Part shown: piece after piece, positions 25,189 through 33,900 of the stretch | How the letters are laid out: each line of letters begins with the position of its first letter | Numbering within the stretch: the first letter of the stretch is position 1 | Origin: JAZFYD01 sp036443405 | GTDB lineage: Bacteria; Planctomycetota; PLA2 | Length of the DNA stretch: 53,099 bases | Reading direction: 5' to 3' | NCBI GenBank assembly: GCA_036443405.1 | Contig: JAZFYD010000181.1 | Location: forward strand, 1-53,099 | Translations under genes and position numbers: made by a program | The notes under the pieces: model-generated | Told to the model about the DNA's origin: nothing | Databases searched by the model: none | The model's input: the letters and a program-made list of their open reading frames with translations, nothing else

Positions 25189-26210
25189 GGCGCTTGATGT
25201 CACTCGCGTCCGCGTTGTCGCGCGGCACGACCTCCAGCGGGTTGCCGTACAAGCTGACGCTGATCCTCAACGGCAATTGCCCGACGCGCTGCGAGTTCTG
25301 CAACATCTGGAAGGAACCGTCGCCGGACGAAATGACGCCGGAGGAGTGGGGAAGCGTGTTCCGCTCCGCGCCGGATACGGTTTGGGCCAACCTGAGCGGC
25401 GGGGAGATATTCCAACGCACCGATCTCCCCGAGATTCTCGATGCGCTGACGGCCTCGATGCCACGCCTGTATCTCGTCGATTTCCCGACGACGGGTTGGT
25501 GGCCGGATCGCGTCCTGGATGCCTGTGAACGACTGGTGCGCGGCGGTGTGCGTCGTGTCCTTGTCACCGTGAGCCTGGATGGACCGGTGGACCTCCACGA
25601 CCGGATGCGCGGCAGGGACGGTGCGCACGAGCACGCGTGCGAGGCGATGCGCGTCCTGAAAAAGGCGCGGCCGGCGCGCACAAGCGCTTACTTCGGCATG
25701 ACCCTGTTTCCAGAGAACTGCGATCGGATCGAGGAGACGATCTCCGATGCGTGTGCGCGCGTTCCCGGCCTGACGCGGTCGGACTTTCACTTCAACGTCG
25801 GCATGCAGAGCGGGCACTACTACAAGAACCTGGACTACGACGCGCGCCCCCCGGCGGGGGTTCTGGAGGCGCTCGAGCATGGACGGCGTCCCGTGCGGGG
25901 TCCGGTCTCGTTCCTGGAGCATGCGTACCAAAAACGCGTGGCGAGTTTCCTCGAGACTGGCCGGTCGCCGGTTCCGTGCGCCGCGGCCAAAGCATCGGTG
26001 TTTGTGGACCCGCGCGGAGTCGTCTATCCGTGCTCGATCTACAGCCGTCCCCTGGGCGAGTTACGGCGAACCGGTTACGACTTGGCGGTGGTCGTGCGCG
26101 GAGCCGAGGCGCGCGCGGCCCGCGAAGCCGTCGTCGCGGATCAGTGCCCCGGTTGCTGGACGCCGTGCGAGGCCTACCAGAGCCTGTTCGCCCACTACCG
26201 CGGCCGCTAG
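25185..26210 (+). CDS. Radical SAM/SPASM-like protein 3
   Basis: 341 residues from ATG 25185, overlapping the previous TGA by 4 nt. Cluster motif CPTRCEFC (Cys32, 36, 39), then NLSGGEIFQRTDLPE (the GGE strand) and VTVSLDGPVDLHD. The C-terminal region carries PCAAAKASVF, VVYPCSIYSRPLGEL and DQCPGCWTPCEAYQS, a Cys arrangement that fits an auxiliary cluster. Last gene of the operon; only 30 bp separate its stop from the convergent transporter gene. Its presence with two other SPASM-type enzymes and two sugar-transfer proteins argues for a multistep modification pathway. No substrate can be named. Confidence 0.82.
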   Translation: MRRLMSLASALSRGTTSSGLPYKLTLILNGNCPTRCEFCNIWKEPSPDEMTPEEWGSVFRSAPDTVWANLSGGEIFQRTDLPEILDALTASMPRLYLVDFPTTGWWPDRVLDACERLVRGGVRRVLVTVSLDGPVDLHDRMRGRDGAHEHACEAMRVLKKARPARTSAYFGMTLFPENCDRIEETISDACARVPGLTRSDFHFNVGMQSGHYYKNLDYDARPPAGVLEALEHGRRPVRGPVSFLEHAYQKRVASFLETGRSPVPCAAAKASVFVDPRGVVYPCSIYSRPLGELRRTGYDLAVVVRGAEARAAREAVVADQCPGCWTPCEAYQSLFAHYRGR

Positions 26211-26240
26211 CGCGTCCGGCCGGCACCACGCAGGGGCTCG

Positions 26241-28004
26241 CTACGACCGCAGGGGGAAGGCGATGGGCAGCGCGATCGTGGCGTAAATCCAAAGGAGCAA
26301 CTGGAGTGGCAAGCCCACACGCGCGAAGTCTCGGAAGCGGTAGCCGCCCGGGCCGAAGATGAACGCGTTCGTTTGGTAGCCGATCGGAGTGCTGAACGAC
26401 GCGCTCGCGCCAAACGCCACGGCGAAGATGAACGCGCGCTCGTTGACGCCGAGTGTCGCCGCGGCCGACAACGAGATCGGCAGCATGAGCGCGGCGGCCC
26501 CGACGTTGCTCACGAACTCGGTTATGACCATCGTCAGGAAATAGACGGCGCTCAGCACGGCGACGTCGCCGAATCGGTGGGTGATCGAAACGACGACAGC
26601 CGCGACCTCGGTCGCAAGGTGGGTTGTGTGCAAAGCGCGCCCAAGACAGATCGATCCCGCGAGTAGCCCGAGCGTGCTCCAGTCCACACCCGACATCGCG
26701 CGTCGCAAGGAGATGCACCCGGTGACCATGGTCGCGACGGCGGCCGCCAGCGCCAGCAACGGCAGATAGAGGCCCGAGAGCGCCGCCATCACGACAAACG
26801 TGATGAGAATCCCGAGCGCGACGGGCGCGTGCCGCCGACGGACCACATGCTCCTCCACACCGGTGAGTAAGAGGAAGCCTCGTTGACCGCGCAGCCGCTC
26901 CACTTCCCTCGGTGTGCCCTGCACGAGGACGACATCGCCCAGCCGCAGCGGCAGATTCGCGATCCCGCTGCGAAGATGCGCGCCCAACCGCTGGATCGCG
27001 AGCGCGATCACGCCGAACTTCCGTTTGAGCCCGAGATGCTCGAGCGTGCGCCCCAGCAACTCGGACCCGGGAGTGATGACAAGCTCCGCGAACGTCGTCC
27101 CGCGGCCGCCGACCTCCTCGCCGGTCGGAGCTTCGAGGCGCAGATCCCGCCGCAGCATCACCACCGCGCCCGCGGGCCCGCGAAGGACGATACAGTCCCC
27201 AGCTTCGATCTTCGACCCGGGCGGCAGGATCTCCTCGCCGCGAATGTGCTGCAACAACCGCACGCCGTCGCCCGCACGCCGAAGCAATGTGTCGCGCGTC
27301 ATGTTGGCCGCGGGGCTGTCGCTTGGCACCCGAAGCTCCGTCACGTACTCGAACGTGAGCCCTTTGGTGATGGACGAAACCGTCGGCCTCGACGGAAGCA
27401 GCCGTCGGCCGATGGTCCCCAGATAGAGCATGCCCAAGATCGCGTAACCCGCGCCGACCGGAAGGAACTCGAAAAAGCCGATCGGCTCGAGCCAGCTCGC
27501 TTCCTTCGCGGCGAGGTCGGCCACGAGCACGTTGGTCGACGTGCCGATCAGCGTCATCGTGCCGCCGAGGATCGCCGCGAAGCTCACCGGCATCAGCAAA
27601 CGGCTCGGTGGGATCTCCAGCTTGCGGGCGGCACCGAGCAGGATCGGCAACATCAAGACAACGACCGCGGTGTTGTTCAGGAGTGTGCTGAGCAGCAGCG
27701 AACCGATCATCGCGAAAAACAACAGGCGTGTTTCCGACGATCCCCCAAGCTCGAGCAGCCGCTCGCCGACCCGGCCTACGACCCCGGTCCGAACGAGCGC
27801 GGCGGACACGATGTAGAGCGAGCCGACGATCACGAGCGTCGGGCTCGACAGCGCCGCAAGAGCGGTCTCGGGCTCCAGAATCCCGCCGAGCCCCAGGACC
27901 GCGACCACGCAGAGTCCGGTTACGCCGAGGGGAATCACCTCGGTTGCAAAGAGAACCAGGGCGCCAAAAAGCACCGCGAGGACAAAGATCTGATCGAAAG
28001 ACAC
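26241..28004 (-). CDS. SLC13/DASS-type anion transporter with two RCK_C (TrkA-C) domains
   Basis: 587 residues. I chose GTG 28004 because the first transmembrane helix (QIFVLAVLFGALVLFATEVIPLG) begins 6 residues later; the frame continues to a TTG at 28049. Two blocks of transmembrane helices (about 1-185 and 385-585) flank a cytoplasmic section holding two RCK_C/TrkA-C-like domains (about 195-275 and 285-370; EAGDCIVLRGP and RLGDVVLVQGT are their typical ends). The motifs NNTAVVVLMLPI and GTSTNVLV are the SNT-like substrate/sodium sites of the DASS/SAC1-like group. Substrates in the family include sulfate, citrate and dicarboxylates; which applies here cannot be read. It is divergent from amrS. 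Confidence 0.85.
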   Translation of the reverse strand: MSFDQIFVLAVLFGALVLFATEVIPLGVTGLCVVAVLGLGGILEPETALAALSSPTLVIVGSLYIVSAALVRTGVVGRVGERLLELGGSSETRLLFFAMIGSLLLSTLLNNTAVVVLMLPILLGAARKLEIPPSRLLMPVSFAAILGGTMTLIGTSTNVLVADLAAKEASWLEPIGFFEFLPVGAGYAILGMLYLGTIGRRLLPSRPTVSSITKGLTFEYVTELRVPSDSPAANMTRDTLLRRAGDGVRLLQHIRGEEILPPGSKIEAGDCIVLRGPAGAVVMLRRDLRLEAPTGEEVGGRGTTFAELVITPGSELLGRTLEHLGLKRKFGVIALAIQRLGAHLRSGIANLPLRLGDVVLVQGTPREVERLRGQRGFLLLTGVEEHVVRRRHAPVALGILITFVVMAALSGLYLPLLALAAAVATMVTGCISLRRAMSGVDWSTLGLLAGSICLGRALHTTHLATEVAAVVVSITHRFGDVAVLSAVYFLTMVITEFVSNVGAAALMLPISLSAAATLGVNERAFIFAVAFGASASFSTPIGYQTNAFIFGPGGYRFRDFARVGLPLQLLLWIYATIALPIAFPLRS

Positions 28005-28078
28005 GGGAATCCACTTAAATGACGCGGGGCGCCGCGAAGAGCATAGCAAGTCGCAGGAGACTCACGCGGTGCGTGCGG

Positions 28079-28084
28079 GATAAT
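28079..28084 (+). promoter_or_regulatory. -10-like element directly upstream of amrS
   Basis: GATAAT ends 6 nt before GTG 28091, so transcription would start at or within a base or two of the start codon. No -35 box is recognisable 16-18 bp upstream. Confidence 0.4.
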
Positions 28085-28090
28085 GAATGC

Positions 28091-29194
28091 GTGGCGACGC
28101 TCAAACAGCAACTCGCAACAAGAACACGCCCGGCCGCGCCGGAGCTGATCGAACGCCTTCCCAACGGACGGATTCAGTGCCACGCGTGCGGCCATCGCTG
28201 CCGCATTCGGCCCGGCGGGGACGGCATCTGCCGGGTGCGTTTTCATCGAGACGGCGAGCTGCGCGTTCCGTTTGGTTATGTCGGTGCGCTGCAAATCGAC
28301 CCGATCGAAAAGAAGCCCTTCTTTCACGCGTTCCCGGGCCACACGGCGCTCAGCTTCGGCATGCTCGGTTGCGATTTTCACTGCTCGTATTGCCAGAACT
28401 GGGTCACGAGCCAGACGCTGCGCGACGAAAACGCCACGGTGCGCCCGCGCGACATCGGTGCCGCCGAGCTCGTGGCGCTCGCGCAACAAAACGGCGCGCC
28501 GGTTGTCGTGAGCACCTACAACGAGCCGCTCATCACGAGCGAGTGGGCCGTCGAGATCTTCGCGTGCGCGCGGGCCGCCGGGCTGACGTGCGGGTTCGTC
28601 AGCAACGGGAACGCGACGGAAGAAGCGCTCTCCTATCTGCGACCGCACACCGATCTCTACAAAGTCGACCTGAAGGGGTTCGACGACCGCCGGTACCGGA
28701 GTCTGGGCGGTGTCCTGGCCCACGTGCTCGAAACGATCGAGCGTACCAAGGCGATGGACTTCTGGGTGGAGGTCGTCACGCTGCTGATTCCCGGTTTCAA
28801 CGACTCCGACGACGAGATGCGAGGGATGGCACGGTTCATCGCCGGCGTTTCGACGGACATCCCGTGGCACGTCACCGCGTTTCACCCCGACTACAAGATG
28901 ACCGATCGCGGCGGCACCCCCGCGGCCACGCTGTTGCGTGCGTACGAACACGGGCGCGCCGCGGGGCTGCACTTTGTCTACCCCGGCAACCTCCCCGGCA
29001 ACGTCGGCGACACGGAGTCGACGTTCTGCCCCGGGTGCGAGACGCGCCTGATCCACCGCCGCGGATTCACCGTGCTGGAAAACCGTCTGCGCGATGGCGC
29101 GTGCCCGGATTGCGCGCGCGTTATCCCGGGTCACTGGGGCGATCGTCCGCTGGAGCGATCCAACCACTCGGGACTGCCGCAACCGTTGGCGTGA
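28091..29194 (+). CDS. amrS: AmmeMemoRadiSam system radical SAM enzyme
   Basis: 367 residues from GTG 28091. The N-terminal zinc-like knuckle CHACGHRC (30-37), the cluster motif CDFHCSYC (Cys94, 98, 101) after FFHAFPGHTALSFGMLG, and the late STYNEPLI and FHPDYKM segments are diagnostic of AmrS, the radical SAM partner of AmrA and Memo-like AmrB. The chemistry of this three-gene system is not settled. The partners are not in the window. A frame extension to 28019 exists, but the GATAAT element and family length favour 28091. A C-terminal CPGCETRLIHRRGF and CPDCAR pair forms a second zinc ribbon. Confidence 0.92.
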   Translation: MATLKQQLATRTRPAAPELIERLPNGRIQCHACGHRCRIRPGGDGICRVRFHRDGELRVPFGYVGALQIDPIEKKPFFHAFPGHTALSFGMLGCDFHCSYCQNWVTSQTLRDENATVRPRDIGAAELVALAQQNGAPVVVSTYNEPLITSEWAVEIFACARAAGLTCGFVSNGNATEEALSYLRPHTDLYKVDLKGFDDRRYRSLGGVLAHVLETIERTKAMDFWVEVVTLLIPGFNDSDDEMRGMARFIAGVSTDIPWHVTAFHPDYKMTDRGGTPAATLLRAYEHGRAAGLHFVYPGNLPGNVGDTESTFCPGCETRLIHRRGFTVLENRLRDGACPDCARVIPGHWGDRPLERSNHSGLPQPLA

Positions 29195-29217
29195 CGGGCC
29201 GGCCCGGCGCGGACGCG

Positions 29218-30909
29218 TCACTTCGTGACGATGTAGCGGCCGAGCACGGCCACGTCCAGCGCGGTGCGGTCGAACACGGCGAGCGCTTCCTCCGGGGTGC
29301 GGGCGATGGGCTCGCCGCGCACGTTGAGCGAGGTGTTCAGCAGGATCGGCACCCCGGTGCGCCGGGCGAACGCTTCGAGGAGGGATCGATACTCGGGTTG
29401 GCCGTTGTCCCGGGCGACGGTCTGCACGCGCGCGGTGCCGTCCACGTGGGTCACCCCGGGGATCTGCTCGCGGGCGTGCGGTCGCACTTTGGAGGTCAAC
29501 AGCATGAACGGCGAGGGCCGCCCGTCGGCGAACCAGTCGTTGGCCGCCTCCTGGAGGACCGCCGGCGCGAACGGCCGGAACCCCTCGCGGAACTTCACGG
29601 TTTCGTTCAGTTTGTCCTTGATCGCCGGGTCCCGCGGGTCCGCAAGGATGGATCGCGCGCCGAGCGCCCGCGGTCCGAACTCCATTCGTCCCTGGAACCA
29701 CGCGATCATCTTGCCGTCGGCCAGCGCCTCGGCCGCCGCCTCCGCCGGATCCGCCACCCGATGCCCACGTCCGGAAAGCGCGCGCTCGATCTCGCTGTCG
29801 TCGAACGCATCCCCCCAATACGCGTGAGGGAGCTCTATCCGTTTCGCTCCGGCCACGTACGCCGCGCCTCCTGCTGCCGCTCCCGCATCGCCCGCTGCGG
29901 GGAAGTTCCACGTTTCCGCGAACCCCGCTTCGCGCGCGAGCCGTCCGTTGAGCACGCAGTTCAGAAACAGCCCGCCGCCGAGCCCGAGATGTTCATGTCC
30001 GCTGCGTTCTTTCAGGTCGCGCGCGATCTTGAGGAGCACCTCCTCGGTGACCGCCTGCAGCGCAAACGCGAGATCCTCGTGGGCCGCCTCGATTTTCCCC
30101 TCGGGTTCGCGCGCGGGCCCAAAGTGCGCCGCGAACGCCGGACCCGCCATCGTCGTGTGGCCCATGGGGTAGCCGAACGACTTCAGCGCGACGCGATAGA
30201 GCCCGAACGGATCGGCGTGCAGCATCTCGCCAAACGCCTTGAGATAGGTCGGCCGCCCGTAGGGCGCCAAGCCCATCGTCTTCCCTTCGTCCGCGTCGGG
30301 CACGAATCCGAGATGCTGCGTGACGGCGGCGTAGACCTTGCCGATCGAGTGCGGGTAGCACCGCTGCGCCAACCGCCGCGGTTCGCCATCGCGCGACACG
30401 GACCATGTTGCGGTCGCGGTCCACTCGCCCATTCCGTCCGCGGTCAACACCGCTGCCTCGTCGTGCGGGCCGAAACGGTGCGCCTGCACCGCGTGTGCCA
30501 GGTGGTGGGGCACATACGTGATTGGAGCGGTCACCCCAAGGGCTGCGAGATCGCGCCCCAGGCCGCGGATGCTGCTCAGATAGGCCACGCGGTGCGGCAT
30601 GTTCTCCGGCCGTTCCCAAAGAAACGGCAGCGACCGTGGAAACCGGGCGAGAACATAGAGCGCCTTGTTCCACCGCGCCATGTCCCGGCGCCAACAAAAC
30701 GCCACCTGTTGCACCTCGCCGGCTTCCAGTCCCGCGTGGCGCAGCGCCGCCTGAATCGCTCCGCGCGGAAACGCCGCACTGTGGCGCACGCGGTCGTAGC
30801 GTTCCTCCTCGGCGGCGAACACCATGGCTCCGTCCACGAACAACACGGCGGCTGCGTCGTGGCTGTAGGCGTTGATGCCTAGGACAACCCTGTTCTTGGA
30901 CGGTTTCAT
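29218..30909 (-). CDS. NodU/CmcH-family carbamoyltransferase
   Basis: 563 residues. The family transfers carbamoyl from carbamoyl phosphate, via carbamoyl-AMP, to a hydroxyl or amine of a small molecule or sugar (NodU on Nod factor, CmcH on cephalosporins, TobZ on tobramycin). The N-terminal Kae1/YrdC-like domain has GINAYSHDAAAVL and the metal-binding HHLAHA. The C-terminal domain carries FQGRMEFGPRALGARSIL and NTSLNVRGEPI, both hallmarks. Start ATG 30909 gives MKPSKNRVVLG. A TACGAT element lies 11 nt upstream on this strand (plus-strand 30921-30926). The acceptor is unknown; nearby sugar-transfer genes make a surface glycan plausible. Confidence 0.9.
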   Translation of the reverse strand: MKPSKNRVVLGINAYSHDAAAVLFVDGAMVFAAEEERYDRVRHSAAFPRGAIQAALRHAGLEAGEVQQVAFCWRRDMARWNKALYVLARFPRSLPFLWERPENMPHRVAYLSSIRGLGRDLAALGVTAPITYVPHHLAHAVQAHRFGPHDEAAVLTADGMGEWTATATWSVSRDGEPRRLAQRCYPHSIGKVYAAVTQHLGFVPDADEGKTMGLAPYGRPTYLKAFGEMLHADPFGLYRVALKSFGYPMGHTTMAGPAFAAHFGPAREPEGKIEAAHEDLAFALQAVTEEVLLKIARDLKERSGHEHLGLGGGLFLNCVLNGRLAREAGFAETWNFPAAGDAGAAAGGAAYVAGAKRIELPHAYWGDAFDDSEIERALSGRGHRVADPAEAAAEALADGKMIAWFQGRMEFGPRALGARSILADPRDPAIKDKLNETVKFREGFRPFAPAVLQEAANDWFADGRPSPFMLLTSKVRPHAREQIPGVTHVDGTARVQTVARDNGQPEYRSLLEAFARRTGVPILLNTSLNVRGEPIARTPEEALAVFDRTALDVAVLGRYIVTK

Positions 30910-30999
30910 GGGCGGGCGGTATCGTAAGTCCTTTCACGAATCCACGCGGCTGGAACACCGCGCGCGTTTCGCGATTCCCGCCTTCCGCAGGTCCCTCCC

Positions 31000-33900
31000 G
31001 TGGACATCGCAACGATTTTTCAACCCGGCGATCGGCTCTTCGACCGCTACCTGATCCGCTCCGTGTTCGGCGGCGGAATGGGGGTGTTGTACGCGGTCGT
31101 CGACGAGCACACGGGTCGCAGCTACGCCGTCAAGACGATGAAGCCGGCGCAAACAAGCGATGAGACAATCGTGTCCGGTTTCATCGACCAGGCGCGCACC
31201 TGGATCGATCTCGATCGCCACGAGAACCTCGTGCAGGCGCTCTGGCTCGAGACGGACGCCGCGGATGTGCCGCACCTGTTCTTGGAGTTTGTCGATGGCC
31301 CCGATATCGAACGGCTCCTGATCGACGGCCCGCTCCCCCTGAACCGTTGCCTGGATCTGGCGATGCAGTGCGCGGCCGGGATGGCGTACGCCCACGCCAA
31401 ACCGCTGCAGACCGGCGTCGGGCTCGTGCACCGCGATCTGAAACCGTCCAATCTGCTTCTCGCGGCCGGCGACGTGTTGAAGGTCGCGGACTTCGGTCTC
31501 GCCAAGATCTTCAAACCGCGCTCTCCAGCGCCGCGCACCGCCGAGGGCGGCGGCACCCTCGCGTACATGGCGCCCGAGCAACTGCGCAGCGCCGAAACCA
31601 CCGACGGCCGCGCCGACATCTACGCGTTCGGCCTCGTGCTTTACGAGATGCTGACCGGCGCGAACCCCCTGCAAGCCGACAACGTCCAGGACCAGATTCA
31701 GCGCGTCCTGGCCCGAACGCCGCCGCTCCTGACCGACGTCCCGCCGGCGGTCGAGGCGTTGGTAGCCCGTTGCATCGCCAAGGATCCCGACGAACGGCCG
31801 CGCGATTTCCACGAGGTGCTCGGCCACCTCGCCGCCGCCGCGCGCGGAGTCGAGTACGCGTGGCACATCGATCCCGACAGCGTCGCCCCGCCCCGCGCTG
31901 GCCTCGCCGCCACCGCGACGGAACCGCAGCTTCGCCCGCGCCGCCCGCGGGTCGGCCAACCCTTTGCCGTCGAGATCGAGGTGCATGGCGACCTCGGGCC
32001 CGGCCCGGTCGAGGTCACGTGGCAGCTCCCGGAGACCCCGGGCCTGCGGGTCCTGAGTCCCGGTCGCCGTGCGCGTCTGTCGGTCGAGGCGGGCGGCGGC
32101 GTGCGACTGAATCTGCGTGTGCAGGCCGTCGGTGACGATGAAGGCGCGTTCGAGATTCCGCCGAGTTGGTTGGAGTTGGCCGGCCCGACCCGCAAACAGC
32201 GGGTAGAGGTTGCGGCGACGTCCGTCGAAGTCGCCTACGCGTTCCAACTCCCGCTGCTTGGCCGCGACGCGGAGCAGGCGAGGGTCGAACGGTTGTTGGT
32301 GCGGGCCACCAGCTGCGAGTCGTCGGCTCTCCTGGTCACGGGCGAGACCGGAAGTGGCAAGTCGCGCCTGCTCGTCGCTGCCGAGCGCCGCGCGGCGGAG
32401 CGCGGCTTGCGCGTAGTGGAAGCGCACGCCGAAGAACGCGGGTTCCGTCCCATGCGCCTCATTCACGACGCGGCGCGCGAGCTCCTGGGCGTGCCCCACG
32501 GCGACGTGAAGCATCGCGCGACGGCCCGACGGATCGCCGCCGCGGTTCGCGGATTGCTCGGCGATGACGACGCCGGCGTTCGTTACTTCACGGACTTGCT
32601 GCTCGGGGACCCGGCGCTCGAAAACGAGGCGCCGCGCGCGCATCGCTGGTACTCGCTGTTGCGAGCCGCGGCGCAACGCGAACCGATCCTCCTGATCCTC
32701 GACCAGGTGCAACGCTCCGACCCCGCGGCAATCCGGATTCTGTTGCATGCGATCGAACAGGCGCATGCGGACCGGCTACCTGTGTGTTTCATCCTCGGCG
32801 CGGCGACGGGCGAGACCGACGACAAGAGCGCCGAGGCGCAGCTGTTGGACGGGTGGCGTGAACTCGCCGAGCGCGGCGTCGAGGTCGAGAGCGTGGCCTT
32901 GCAGTCCTTGGGCGCGCACGACACCGCGCGGTTGCTCGACGAGGTCTTCCCGGGCCACGGGTTCGCCGAGGAGGCGCCCTGGCTCGCACCGGCGATCTTC
33001 GAGCAAAGCGGCGGCAACCTCGCGCACCTCACCGAGATCTTTCGGTCCCTGCGGCTCGGGGAGGGGTCGCCCATCCGCCGGACGGATGGCCAGTGGCGTC
33101 TGGACGCCGCCTTCACACCGGAGCGGATGGAGGAGTTTCTTCCCGGGGAGTTCGACGACGTGCTGCGCGGCCGTCTGGCGCGGCTCCCCGCCGACGCCCG
33201 CGCCGTCCTGGACGTTTGCGCCCTGGCTGGCCAGGAGTTCGACGTCGAGGTCGTGCGACGCGCGGTCAAGGAGCCGACGCGCAGGGCGGCGGGAACGACG
33301 GTGCAACGGCTGGAGCTTGCTCTGCAGGAGCTGGAGGCGGCGGATTGGATCGTTCCGGCGCACCGACGGCCGGATCGCGCGCTGGACCGCTACCGGTTCC
33401 GCACCGCGGCGGTTTCGGCGTGGATGGAGCGGTTCCTCGCCAAGAACGACACGGACCGGGCGCGTCTGATCCATCATGCGTTGGCCGAAGCGATGCTCGT
33501 GGTCTACGAGGGCGAACGCCGGGTGCGCCGCGCGCTGAAGATCGCGCGCCACCTTAGAAAGGGTGGGGCGACGCTCCGCTCGCTCCAGTTCACGCTCGTC
33601 GGTTGCGAGCGCCTGCTGAGTCTCCAACTCCCCGAACGCGCCCGCCAGACGCTCTTGGAGGCAAAGCCGCTGCTCGACCTCGAAGAGGTGAGCCGCGCCG
33701 AGCACCGGCAGTTTCTGTACCTGTACGGAAGCGCGTGCGAAGGGGCCGGCGACTATGCGGACGCTTACGAGGCGCTGACGGAGTTCGTCGAGGCGTTGAC
33801 GGAGTCGGACACGGTGATCGACACGCGGAGTCTGGCGCGCGCGTACACCCGCCTCGGCCGCATCCATCAGGCGCGCGGCGAGTACGACCGCGCCGTGCAC

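Noticed and set aside
19874..26210. RiPP biosynthetic cluster reading of the radical SAM operon
   Set aside because: I found no short precursor-like gene, leader peptide, peptidase or exporter in or beside the operon, so a ribosomal-peptide product is not supported.
25792..28014. 740-codon minus-strand frame over the transporter gene
   Set aside because: It is an out-of-frame shadow of the SLC13-like gene with very high Arg content.
28087..30882. 931-codon plus-strand open frame across amrS and the carbamoyltransferase gene
   Set aside because: It overlaps amrS out of frame and the next gene in antisense; its Arg/Pro/His-rich translation has no motif.
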